Assembly (NCBI RefSeq): GCF_026107515.2
Contig: NZ_JAPCHW010000004.1
Location: forward strand, 310,001 to 374,000
Direction: 5' to 3'
Source: Glutamicibacter sp. MNS18
Lineage (GTDB): Bacteria; Actinomycetota; Actinomycetes; Actinomycetales; Micrococcaceae
DNA: 64,000 nt
Shown here: positions 42,555 to 51,330 of the stretch, piece by piece
Layout of the letters: each line of letters opens with the position of its first letter
How positions within the stretch are numbered: position 1 is the first letter of the stretch
Program-made: the position numbers and the translations under genes
The notes under the pieces: model-generated
The model's database searches: none
Told to the model about the DNA's origin: nothing
Seen by the model: the letters and a program-made list of their open reading frames with translations, nothing else

Positions 42555-43690
42555 CCATGAAAACCCCACATGGAACGGACAGCCAAATGACCCGACAGAT
42601 TCTTGACAACAAGGACTTCAAGCTCGGCCTCTTCTCCGCCAATTGTTCCGGCGGCCTGGCGGTGACCAAGATCGATGAACGCTGGGCAGCGACCTGGGAA
42701 GAGAACCTGGCCATGGCCCGGCTTGCGGACAGGATCGGCTTCGATTTCCTGCTGCCAATTGCCCGGTGGATCGGTTACAAGGGGGAGACCAACTTCCATG
42801 GCAGCGTCCTGGACCCCGTTGTCTGGGCTGCTGCGTTATTGAGCAGTACCGAGAGGATCAACGTATTCTCCACCATCCACACCGCGTTCAACCATCCCAT
42901 GGTGACCGCCAAGCAAATGGCTACCCTGGACCAGCTCGGCGGCGGCGGGCGGGCGGGGCTGAATATCGTGGCTGGATGGAACCAACCGGAATATGAGGCC
43001 ATGGGCTCACTGCTTCCCCACGATCACGATGACCGTTACGCCTTCGCCCAGGAGTGGCACGATATCGTGCTGGCCGCGTGGCAGGAACCGGCGATCTTCA
43101 ACATGGAAACCGAGCACTTCACCCTGCGTGGTGCCGAATCCGAACCAAAGCCGCGAGGCAACAAGGTCCCGATCCTCAATGCCGGCTCCTCCGGACAAGG
43201 ACGCGCCTATGCCGCCAGGAACTCGGACTTCGTGTTCACCATCATCCCCGATATCCAGACCGGTGCCGGGATCGTCTCTGCGGTCAAGGAACAGGCCCGA
43301 AGCGAATACAATCGCGAGGTGGGGGTCCTCACGCTCGGACACGTTGTGTGCCGGCCTACCCGCAAGGAGGCCGAGCAGTATCTGGAGTACTACGCCAAGG
43401 AGAATGCGGACTGGGGAGCGGTGGACTACCTGATGGGTCTGCAGGGGATGCACGCGCAGTCTTTCACTCCTCAAATGCTGCAGACCATGCGTGACCGTTT
43501 CGCCTCCGGGCACGGCTCACTGCCGCTGGTAGGTTCCCCGGACGACGTAGCAGACCAGATCGCAGCATTGCACGAGGCTGGCTTTGCCGGGATGACCTTG
43601 GCCTTCGTGGACTATGTCAGCGAGTTGGAGTACTTCGGTGACGAGGTGCTACCTCGTCTTGAAGCCCGCGGGGTACGCCTGCCACGATGA
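42551..43690 (+). CDS. Luciferase-like (LLM class) FMN-dependent monooxygenase, RutA-like
   Basis: The 379-residue TIM-barrel flavoprotein shows FKLGLFSANCSGGLAVTKIDERW at the N terminus, HGSVLDPVVWAAAL, AGLNIVAGWNQPEYEAMG, and LNAGSSGQGRAYAARNSDFVFT. This set resembles RutA and dimethylsulfone/alkanesulfonate monooxygenases. RutA opens the uracil ring by attacking an amide carbonyl with flavin-peroxide. A similar attack on an indolinone or isatin lactam is conceivable, which would make it an alternative ring-opening step. It is coupled to the flavin reductase (ATGA). A second ATG six bases on is also possible. Confidence 0.83.
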   Translation: MTMKTPHGTDSQMTRQILDNKDFKLGLFSANCSGGLAVTKIDERWAATWEENLAMARLADRIGFDFLLPIARWIGYKGETNFHGSVLDPVVWAAALLSSTERINVFSTIHTAFNHPMVTAKQMATLDQLGGGGRAGLNIVAGWNQPEYEAMGSLLPHDHDDRYAFAQEWHDIVLAAWQEPAIFNMETEHFTLRGAESEPKPRGNKVPILNAGSSGQGRAYAARNSDFVFTIIPDIQTGAGIVSAVKEQARSEYNREVGVLTLGHVVCRPTRKEAEQYLEYYAKENADWGAVDYLMGLQGMHAQSFTPQMLQTMRDRFASGHGSLPLVGSPDDVADQIAALHEAGFAGMTLAFVDYVSELEYFGDEVLPRLEARGVRLPR

Positions 43691-43763
43691 CCCGGTGCCC
43701 GGACTTCGCGGGCACCGCGTAGCCCGGGCGCCGCAGCCCTTGACGACCGAATGGAGACACCAC

Positions 43764-44822
43764 GTGATTGCGAGCCAGTCCACGCACCGGGCAGCTGAAC
43801 ATCGTTCCGGGGCCCTGCGCCGACACCCCGTGGCAGCCAGTAGCAACCCGGTGGTGATTCGCGATGCAGTCAATGACTTGACCCGGGACGAGCACGCGCT
43901 GAAACTGCACGAGGGCTCACGGATCAATGGCAACGTCAACGGCACCCACCTCGGCCCGCTGGCCTTCGTCCACGTCAGCTATGGAGCCGCGGTGACCATT
44001 AGTTCACCACCAACCCGGGACCGGATCCTTGTGGTGTTCCCGCGCGGTCCCATGCACGTGGAGTCCGCTTCGCATCAATGGCTGGCGAGCACTCCCTTCG
44101 CCCTCAGCACCACCCGGCACACGCTCATGGTCCCTGATCCGCTCAACGGCGCACTGATCGCCGGAGTCGACACGAACGTCGCCGCCTCGCAGTTCGCCAG
44201 GATTTCCGGACGCACCCTGCACCAGCCGTTGACCCTGGATTCCGAACGGCCGCTGCAACTGGCTACTTCCGAACTCGTCGCCCGGACCTGGATGGAAGGC
44301 TGCGCGGCCCTTGACGAGATTGCCGGCCAACAGGACCCGCTTACCGCGCTGTTGCTGCTCAACACCCTTTTTTCCACGCTCTTGCTGGGACTGAGCCCCC
44401 ACCTTTCCTGTTTTGAACCCGGGATCTTGCCTGCCAGCTCATATCCGGGATACCTGCAGGCAGCCAAGGCCTTTATCGAACGCAACTACCCGCTGGTCAC
44501 CGGGGTGTCCATGGTTGCCCAGGCAGTGGGGATCAGCCCACGCCAACTGCAAAGCTCCTTCACCAAGTATTTGGGCTGCACCCCAAACCAGTACCTTCGC
44601 AACGTCCGGTTGGATGCTGCCCATACCCTGCTGCGAACCGGAAATCCGGGAGGCCACCCGAGTGTGAGCTCGATTGCCGCGAGTGTGGGAATCGACCACT
44701 TGGGGAGATTCTCCTCCTACTATTGCCAACGCTTCGGGCAGCCCCCTTCAGAGACACTTGCCGGAGCGCACCGCAATCCGGAGACAGACCTGAACAACGT
44801 GGAAAGGACACTAACAGCATGA
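43764..44822 (+). CDS. AraC-family regulator coupled to the ThDP decarboxylase
   Basis: The 352-residue protein has an N-terminal sensor domain (FVHVSYGAAVTISSPP, FPRGPMHVESASHQW) and a C-terminal AraC helix-turn-helix pair (SMVAQAVGISPRQLQSSFTKYLGCTPNQYL, SIAASVGIDHLGRFSSYYCQRFGQPPSETL). It starts with GTG (GGAG upstream) and overlaps the ThDP enzyme by ATGA. It is the second AraC protein of the cluster and resembles the first in layout. It may read a later intermediate such as isatin or anthranilate. Confidence 0.85.
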   Translation: MIASQSTHRAAEHRSGALRRHPVAASSNPVVIRDAVNDLTRDEHALKLHEGSRINGNVNGTHLGPLAFVHVSYGAAVTISSPPTRDRILVVFPRGPMHVESASHQWLASTPFALSTTRHTLMVPDPLNGALIAGVDTNVAASQFARISGRTLHQPLTLDSERPLQLATSELVARTWMEGCAALDEIAGQQDPLTALLLLNTLFSTLLLGLSPHLSCFEPGILPASSYPGYLQAAKAFIERNYPLVTGVSMVAQAVGISPRQLQSSFTKYLGCTPNQYLRNVRLDAAHTLLRTGNPGGHPSVSSIAASVGIDHLGRFSSYYCQRFGQPPSETLAGAHRNPETDLNNVERTLTA

Positions 44823-46471
44823 ACGTCGCCGAATTGGTCGGAAAGACCCTCGCACAGCTCGGGGTAGGACACGCCTTTGGGGTGGTGGGTAGCGGAAACT
44901 TCACCGTGACCAACGCCCTGGTCGAACATGGGGTGCCGTATACCGCAGCACGCCATGAGGGCGGGGCCGCCACGATGGCGGATGCCTTTTCACGTACCAG
45001 CGGCCAACTGGCCGTGGTTTCAGTGCATCAAGGGTGCGGATTGACCAATGCCGCCACCGGTATCGGCGAGGCTGCCAAATCGCGCACCCCACTACTTGTC
45101 CTGGCCGCGGAAGCAGCTCCCAGCGCGGTGTACTCGAACTTCGCCATGGACCAGGACTCCTTCACCACCTCGGTCTACGCGGTCTCGGAGCGGGTGCACA
45201 GTGCGCAAAGCGCAGTGGCCGATACCGTGCGCGCCTACCGTACGGCGGTCAACGACCGCAGGACGGTGGTGCTGAATTTGCCATTGAATATCCAGTCCCT
45301 TCCGGCCGTCGAAACGAACGCGATTCCGCAGATCGTCCCCACTGAGCCGATCCGTCCCTCACGGGCCTCGGTGGAAGCCTTGGCGGTCCTGATCGCCAGT
45401 GCCAAACGGCCGGTCTTTGTTGCCGGCCGTGGTGGACGCGAGGCCAAGAACGAGATCCTGGCCCTGGCCCGGCACACCGGTGCGTTGGTTGCCACCTCGG
45501 CCGTGGCCAAGGGACTTTTTAATGAAGATGACTTCAACCTCGGGATCTCGGGGGGCTTCTCCTCGCCGTTGGCCGCCGAGCTGATTACCGATGCCGACCT
45601 GATCGTCGGTTTCGGTTGCGCATTGAACATGTGGACCATGCGTCACGGCCATCTGATCGGCAGCGGAACCAAGGTGGTCCAGGTGGATTTGGACGAACCA
45701 GCCTTGGGTGCCAACCGCCCCATTGATCTCGGTGTGGTGGGTGACTCAGCGCAATGCGCCAGGGACGTACTGGAACTCCTACGACTGCAAGAGTTCAAGG
45801 AACGCGAAGGGTACCGCAGTGAAGCGGTTCGCCAGCGGATCAGCTCGGAGATCAACTGGCAGCAGGTCGGCTACGCGGACCTGTCCGACGAGAACTTGAT
45901 CGATGCCCGTACCCTGACCACGCGGCTGGATGAGTTGCTCCCGGCCGAACGGATCGTGAGCGTCGATTCAGGAAACTTCATGGGCTATCCAAGCCAGTTC
46001 CTCTCGGTTCCCGATGAGAACGGTTTTTGCTTCACCCAGGCCTTCCAGGCCATCGGGCTGGGGCTGTATACGGCGATTGGTGCGGCTTTGGCGCAACCGG
46101 GACGCCTGCCGGTGCTGGGAACCGGTGATGGCGGATTCCACATGGCCATGGCCGAATTGGACACCGCCGTACGGCTTAACCTGCCGCTGGTGTGCATCGT
46201 GTACAACGACGCCGCCTACGGGGCTGAGGTCCACCACTTCGCTGAAGGCGGTGCGCAACCGGATTTGGGTTCGGTGGTTTTCCCCGACACCGACTTCGCG
46301 GCCATTGGCCGTGGGTTCGGAGCCGACGGGATCACCGTACGCACGGTGCAGGATTTGGAAGCGGTCAGGGCCTGGCTGGAATCCAACCCCACGAAGCCGC
46401 TGGTTATCGATGCCAAGATCGCATCCGATGGGGGAGCCTGGTGGCTGGCGGAGGCCTTCAAGGGGCATTAG
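44819..46471 (+). CDS. ThDP-dependent decarboxylase/acetolactate synthase-like enzyme; candidate isatinate decarboxylase
   Basis: The 550-residue three-domain ThDP enzyme shows an N-terminal ARHEGGAATMADAFSR with the activating Glu. A central Rossmann-type domain (KRPVFVAGRGGREAKNE) and a C-terminal ThDP motif (GTGDGGFHMAMAELDTAV-LPLVCIVYNDAAYGAE) follow. The family includes benzoylformate decarboxylase and acetolactate synthase. Isatinate is 2-aminobenzoylformate, so decarboxylation by a benzoylformate-decarboxylase-like enzyme is chemically natural. It would give 2-aminobenzaldehyde, or anthranilate if oxidative. No partner ilvN subunit is present, which argues against acetolactate synthesis. 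It is coupled to the AraC gene. Confidence 0.83.
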   Translation: MNVAELVGKTLAQLGVGHAFGVVGSGNFTVTNALVEHGVPYTAARHEGGAATMADAFSRTSGQLAVVSVHQGCGLTNAATGIGEAAKSRTPLLVLAAEAAPSAVYSNFAMDQDSFTTSVYAVSERVHSAQSAVADTVRAYRTAVNDRRTVVLNLPLNIQSLPAVETNAIPQIVPTEPIRPSRASVEALAVLIASAKRPVFVAGRGGREAKNEILALARHTGALVATSAVAKGLFNEDDFNLGISGGFSSPLAAELITDADLIVGFGCALNMWTMRHGHLIGSGTKVVQVDLDEPALGANRPIDLGVVGDSAQCARDVLELLRLQEFKEREGYRSEAVRQRISSEINWQQVGYADLSDENLIDARTLTTRLDELLPAERIVSVDSGNFMGYPSQFLSVPDENGFCFTQAFQAIGLGLYTAIGAALAQPGRLPVLGTGDGGFHMAMAELDTAVRLNLPLVCIVYNDAAYGAEVHHFAEGGAQPDLGSVVFPDTDFAAIGRGFGADGITVRTVQDLEAVRAWLESNPTKPLVIDAKIASDGGAWWLAEAFKGH

Positions 46472-47167
46472 CGCGGACTGCACCTGCCAGACGGTGGATA
46501 TCCCGAGGTGGTTGTCGGGGTAGCCATCGTCTCGTTTTTGTCGGCGGGAATCGGGATAACTGCCCACGCGGCGTTCCGTTATGGGACCGACTTGATGGGG
46601 TTTGGGATAATCGTGTACTTGTTCGGCATCCATCATCCCGAATTGCCGAGGACCCTTCATAACGTCTGCGGTGAGCCGGAAGTTGCGGGATTGCTGGACT
46701 GCCTCGTCACGTCCGGCTAAATTCGGCTTCTGTGCCATGCCAGACCTCGATATCAGTACGGAGGTGGACGATAGTTTTCCCGGGCTGCTCCGGATTCGCT
46801 CGTGTCCTGGTGCCGACTTCGAAGCGAGCCAAGGCCAACGCCGCATCGCCAAGTGAGTGGCGCGCGCCGACATAACCTGTACAACAGCATTGCCATGCCA
46901 TGCCGAGCTGGTCGAACGTCCTCGTGCGGGGTCCGCGTTACGACGGCAGGATGAGCAGTTCGCAGACCCGCAACCCGGTGGGGTGCTGGGGCATCCACCG
47001 TGGAAGGTTGCGCAACGGGTGACCTCACCCTATGGTGCCCGACGCAGCGTGAGCACAAGTGAAGAAGCGACCAGCGAAGGGCAAGACCACGGACCATGTC
47101 CGATCCGCGGAACGTGGGTACGTCCTGCGGACCGGACATGGTCCGTGGTACTTCGACAACCGGGTGG
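46472..47167. other. Nearly 700-nt region between convergent genes, no supported gene
   Basis: It separates the ThDP enzyme (plus) from the monooxygenase/reductase (minus). Short open frames on both strands lack ribosome sites. A minus-strand stretch near 46710-46860 (LGDAALALARFEVGTR, PGKTIVHLRTDIEVW) has protein-like composition and could be the remnant of a lost gene; I cannot name a family. The far end carries the large palindrome at 47086-47149. Confidence 0.45.
47086..47149. repeat. 64-nt near-perfect palindrome (long hairpin)
   Basis: ACCACGGACCATGTCCG and CGGACATGGTCCGTGGT are perfect 17-nt arms. Inside them CCGC/GCGG and ACGT/ACGT continue the pairing around a GGGT loop, with only a few mismatches. 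It lies 18 nt beyond the stop of the minus-strand monooxygenase/reductase gene. It may be a bidirectional terminator, a REP-like extragenic palindrome or a small mobile-element remnant. No second copy was noticed in this window. Confidence 0.7.
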
Positions 47168-49561
47168 CTAGTTGTGGCTGGTGGCCAGTTGTTGCGCGTC
47201 CTTGGCAGGTGTCCAGCGAAGGTGCGTGGAATCCTTCTCCGCCTCCTCGGCCAGCAACGACAGCCGCGGACGGACCGCATCGGTGCGGGCACTTGGTGGC
47301 TTGCGCCGCCCGGCCTTGAACTGCGTGGGCCAGGTGGCCCCGTCTCCCACATAGTCCTGCTCGGCGGCTGCCTGCAGGGTCCACTGCGGGTTGTACAGGT
47401 GGGTACGACCCAGGGCGACCAGATCGGCGCGGCCGGCCAGCAGGATCGAGTTCACATCGTCGTAGGAGGAGATCGCTCCCACCGCGATGACTCCCACCCC
47501 GGCCTGGGCTGCGATCTTGTTGCGGATCTTGTCCGCGAACGGGGTCTGGTAGCTGCGGCCGAAGGCCGGCTTCTCATCCTTGACGATCTGCCCGGAGGAG
47601 ACGTCGATGAACTGGGCGCCGTGCTTGATGAAGGCCTCGGCAATGGCTACCGCATCCTCATCGGTGTTGCCGCCTTCGGACCAGTCGGTCGCCGAAATGC
47701 GCACGCCGATGGCCTTGCCTGCAGGCCAGACCTGGCGAACCGCGTCAAATACCTCCAGCGGGTAGCGCAAGCGGTTCTCCAGTGAACCGCCGTACTCGTC
47801 GGTGCGCTGGTTGGACAGAGGGGAGAGGAAGGAGGAGAGCAGGTAACCGTGGGCGTTGTGTACTTCAAGTACATCGAACCCGGCGGCATCGGCACGGTGG
47901 GCGGCGGCCACGAACTGCTCGCGTACCTGGTCCATCTGCTCCCGGTTCATCTCGATCGGGGTGTGGCATCCTTCGCCATAGGGGATGGCGCTGGGAGCCA
48001 GGACATCCCAGTTCCCCTCGTCCAGTGGCTGATCGATACCTTCCCACATCAGTTTGGTGGACCCCTTGCGCCCCGAATGGCCGATCTGCGCACCGATCTT
48101 CGCCTTCGAGTTCACGTGGACATAGTCGGTGACTCGTTTCCATGCCGTGGCCTGCTCATCGGTGTACAAACCGGTGCAGCCCGGGGTGATCCGACCGGTA
48201 TCCGAGACACAGACCATCTCGGTCATCACCAGGCCGGCACCTCCCATGGCCTTGGACCCCAGATGCACCAGATGGAAGTCCCCGGGAACCCCGTCGCTGG
48301 CCGAGTACATGTCCATGGAGGAAACCACGATCCGGTTCACCAGCTCGGTATTGCCCAGGGTGTAGGGCTGGAACATGGCCGGCGCGCTGTGCTGCTGCCC
48401 GGAAAGACGGGCGAAATTCTCGTCAACCTGCGCAGCGAACCCGGTGTCCCGCAGCTTCAGGTTTTCGTAGGTGATACGGCGCGAACGGGTGAGCAGGTTG
48501 AAACAGAACTGGACCGGATCCTGATCCTTATACTGGCCGATGTTCTCAAACCACTCCAGTGAGGCCTGAGCGGCACGCTGGGTGGACTCGACCACCGGAC
48601 GACGTTCAGTCTCGTAGGCTTCAAGCGCCGTATTGACGTCCGGGTGCTCATGCAGGCAGGCTGCTAGGGCCAGGGAGTCTTCCATGGCCAGTTTGGTGCC
48701 CGAACCGATGGAGAAGTGTGCGGTGTGCGCGGCATCGCCGAGCAGCACGATGTTCTCGTGGCGCCAGGACTCGTTGCGCACGGTGGTGAAGTTGATCCAC
48801 TTCGAGTTGTTGGTCAGCACCTCGTAACCGGCAAGTTCCTCCGCGAAGATCTCGGCGACCTTGGCCACAGACGTCTCATCGCTGACCCCCGGAGGGAGGA
48901 CCTCGTTTTCGGTTTCGTCGAATCCGGCGGCCCGCCAGACGTCCTCGTGCATCTCCACGATGAAGGTCGAGCCCTCATCCGAGTACGGGTAGCCGTGGAT
49001 CTGCATGGTACCCGCATCGGTCTCCTTGACGAAGAACTTGAAGGCCTCGAAGACCTGGTTGGTTCCCAGCCACATGTACTTGGAGACCCGCGGGTCCAAC
49101 GACGGCTTGAAGGAACCGGCGAACTTGGTGCGCACCGCCGAGTTCAGCCCGTCGGCGGCCAACACCAGGTCGTACTCGGCGGCCAGCTGCTCGACATCCG
49201 GGGCGACGGTGGAGAACCGGACATCAACACCGAGTTCAAGACAGCGTCGCTGCAACAGTTCCAGCAGTTCCTTGCGGCTCATGGCAGCGAAACCCTGACC
49301 GCCGACAGTATGCATCTGGCCGCGGAAGTGGATGTCGATATCACTCCAGCGCGCGAAACGGCGGGACATGTACTCGGCGACCACCGGATCGGCATTCCCG
49401 ATTCCGCCCAGGGTCTCGTCCGAGAACACCACTCCGAACCCGAAGGTGTCCGAGGCGGCGTTGCGTTCCCACACGGTGACATCATGGTTGGTGTCCAGCT
49501 GCTTCATCAGTGCCGCGAAATACAGGCCGCCGGGGCCTCCGCCGATGACTGCGATTTTCAT
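47168..49561 (-). CDS. 2-aminobenzoyl-CoA monooxygenase/reductase (fused)
   Basis: The 797-residue fusion has an N-terminal single-component FAD hydroxylase (residues 1 to about 395: AVIGGGPGGLYFAALMK, NIVLLGDAAHTAHFSIGSGTKLAMED), like salicylyl-CoA 5-hydroxylase. A C-terminal old-yellow-enzyme domain follows (about 405-760: GQIGHSGRKGST, HNAHGYLLSSFLSPLSNQRTDEYGGSLENR). This architecture is that of the Azoarcus evansii enzyme, which hydroxylates anthraniloyl-CoA and reduces the ring to a non-aromatic 2-amino-5-oxocyclohexene-carboxyl-CoA. The start is the ATG at 49561 with AAAGGA; 15 upstream codons are not needed. It follows the CoA ligase in the same operon. Confidence 0.92.
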   Translation of the reverse strand: MKIAVIGGGPGGLYFAALMKQLDTNHDVTVWERNAASDTFGFGVVFSDETLGGIGNADPVVAEYMSRRFARWSDIDIHFRGQMHTVGGQGFAAMSRKELLELLQRRCLELGVDVRFSTVAPDVEQLAAEYDLVLAADGLNSAVRTKFAGSFKPSLDPRVSKYMWLGTNQVFEAFKFFVKETDAGTMQIHGYPYSDEGSTFIVEMHEDVWRAAGFDETENEVLPPGVSDETSVAKVAEIFAEELAGYEVLTNNSKWINFTTVRNESWRHENIVLLGDAAHTAHFSIGSGTKLAMEDSLALAACLHEHPDVNTALEAYETERRPVVESTQRAAQASLEWFENIGQYKDQDPVQFCFNLLTRSRRITYENLKLRDTGFAAQVDENFARLSGQQHSAPAMFQPYTLGNTELVNRIVVSSMDMYSASDGVPGDFHLVHLGSKAMGGAGLVMTEMVCVSDTGRITPGCTGLYTDEQATAWKRVTDYVHVNSKAKIGAQIGHSGRKGSTKLMWEGIDQPLDEGNWDVLAPSAIPYGEGCHTPIEMNREQMDQVREQFVAAAHRADAAGFDVLEVHNAHGYLLSSFLSPLSNQRTDEYGGSLENRLRYPLEVFDAVRQVWPAGKAIGVRISATDWSEGGNTDEDAVAIAEAFIKHGAQFIDVSSGQIVKDEKPAFGRSYQTPFADKIRNKIAAQAGVGVIAVGAISSYDDVNSILLAGRADLVALGRTHLYNPQWTLQAAAEQDYVGDGATWPTQFKAGRRKPPSARTDAVRPRLSLLAEEAEKDSTHLRWTPAKDAQQLATSHN

Positions 49562-49638
49562 GGTTGGTCCTTTCATCAACCCCTGTACCAGGGGTGCGCG
49601 AGCCACGAGGGCCCTGCGGGGAATTGTTGTGGCCTGTC

Positions 49639-51267
49639 TCAGACCGTGGATCTGGCGAATTGTTCCCGCAGCTTGAAATGCTGCAGTTTTCCGCTGGGAT
49701 TGCGTGGCAGTTCGGTGACGAAACGGATCTCACGCGGGTACTTGTACGGGGCAATGGTGGACTTGACGAAGTCCTGCAGCTCCTTGGCCTTTGTGTCGTT
49801 GCCCTCCACGCCGTCAACCAGAACCACGAAGGCGCAGACAATCGAGCCCCGGTTGGCATCGGGGCGTGCGACCACGGCGTTCTCCAGGACCTCAGGGTGC
49901 TGGTCCAGCGCGGCCTCGACCTCCGGGCCACCGATGTTGTAACCGGAGGAGACGATCATGTTGTCGCTGCGGGCTTGGTAAACGAAGTACCCGTCCTCGT
50001 CCTTGTAGAAGACATCCCCGGTGATGTTCCAGCCGTTGCAGATGTAGTTGTGCTGGCGTTCATCATCCAGGTAGCGGCAGCCGGTGGGCCCGATGACCGC
50101 AAGCCGTCCGGGTTCGTTGACGGCGGTCTCCTGGCCCTGGTCGTCGAGCACCGTAGCCCGGAATCCAGGAATGGCCTTGCCGGTCGTTCCCGGCTTGATG
50201 TCCTTCCCGGCCGCGGAGATGAACACATGCAGCAGTTCCGTGGAACCGATACCGTTGACCAGTTCCAGCCCGGTGGCGTCCTTGACCTGGTGCCAGGTCT
50301 CGGCGGGCAGGTGTTCGCCTGCGGAGACGGCGACCCGCAAGGACTTGAGCAGATCGCCCTTCCCGTTTTTCAGGATCGCCCGGTACGCGGTGGGTGCGGT
50401 GAACAATATCGTGGCCCCGGCCGCATGGGACTGTTCGGCCAGCTCGACCGGGGTGGCCCGTTCGGTCAGCAGCGAGCTGGCACCGAAGCGGAACGGGAAA
50501 ACGACCAGTCCACCCAGCCCGAAGGTGAAAGCCAGCGGCGGAGAACCCGCGAACACGTCGTCCTTGGTGGGCTGGAGGATATGGCGCGCAAAGGTGTCCG
50601 CGTTGGCCAGGATATCCCGGTGGAAGTGCATGGTGATCTTCGGGACGCCGGTGGTTCCCGAGGTGGGACCCAGCAAGGCCACATCGTCGGCGGCCGTGTC
50701 CACTGCGGTGAATTCCCCGGACTTGGTCTTCACCAGGGCCGCAAGATCCTGTGCACCCTCGCCGCCGAAACCCACCACGGGATAATCGCCGGCGCCCGCC
50801 GTGAGCGCATCTTCAAGGAACCGGTGATCACTGAGCAGGACCGAGGGACGGGTCAGCGTGGCCAGCTTGGAGATTTCCTGGGCGCGCAGTGCGGCCATGG
50901 TGGTGACCACGATGCCACCGGCCTTGAGGACACCCAGCCAGCAGGCGACCAACCATGCGTTGTTCGGTCCGCGGAGCATGACCCGGTTGCCCGGGACCAG
51001 TCCCAGGTCCTCAACCAGGACCTGGGCGATCTGGTTGGCGCGGGTCTGCAACTGGCCGTAGCTCAATTGCTCGCCGTCCGGGGCCTTGAGCGCCGTCCGG
51101 TCCGCGCCGTGCAGGGTGATGGTCTGGTCGAGCAGCACCTCGGCGGCATTGAGCCGTTCGGGGTAGTGCAGTTCGGGAAGGGTGAATTCGAAGGTCGGCC
51201 ACAATTCCTGCGGTGGAAGGTGGTCGCGGGCGAACGTGTCGTGGTGCGCCGAGGGTGATAGTTCCAT
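49639..51267 (-). CDS. 2-aminobenzoate (anthranilate)-CoA ligase, benzoate-CoA ligase family
   Basis: The 542-residue acyl-adenylate ligase shows a P-loop-like PTSGTTGVPKITMH, NGIGSTELLHVFIS and TGDVFYKDEDGYFVYQARSDNMI. The hinge/catalytic region is SGYNIGGPEVEAAL, and the C-terminal lysine is in PRNPSGKLQHFKLRE. It is closest to benzoate-CoA ligases. The neighbouring 2-aminobenzoyl-CoA monooxygenase/reductase identifies anthranilate as likely substrate. ATP, CoA and the acid give the aryl-CoA, AMP and PPi. It lies 63 nt after a thioesterase gene in the minus-strand operon. GGAG precedes the ATG. Confidence 0.9.
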   Translation of the reverse strand: MELSPSAHHDTFARDHLPPQELWPTFEFTLPELHYPERLNAAEVLLDQTITLHGADRTALKAPDGEQLSYGQLQTRANQIAQVLVEDLGLVPGNRVMLRGPNNAWLVACWLGVLKAGGIVVTTMAALRAQEISKLATLTRPSVLLSDHRFLEDALTAGAGDYPVVGFGGEGAQDLAALVKTKSGEFTAVDTAADDVALLGPTSGTTGVPKITMHFHRDILANADTFARHILQPTKDDVFAGSPPLAFTFGLGGLVVFPFRFGASSLLTERATPVELAEQSHAAGATILFTAPTAYRAILKNGKGDLLKSLRVAVSAGEHLPAETWHQVKDATGLELVNGIGSTELLHVFISAAGKDIKPGTTGKAIPGFRATVLDDQGQETAVNEPGRLAVIGPTGCRYLDDERQHNYICNGWNITGDVFYKDEDGYFVYQARSDNMIVSSGYNIGGPEVEAALDQHPEVLENAVVARPDANRGSIVCAFVVLVDGVEGNDTKAKELQDFVKSTIAPYKYPREIRFVTELPRNPSGKLQHFKLREQFARSTV

Positions 51268-51330
51268 AACGTTTCTCCGTTAGGTGGATCTCTACGATGG
51301 GTGTCCTATATCGGTGGATGTTTTCGGTCT

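Noticed and set aside
45968-46873. 301-codon open frame antisense to the ThDP enzyme end
   Set aside because: It mostly mirrors the coding strand and its unique part lacks any recognisable sequence or ribosome site.
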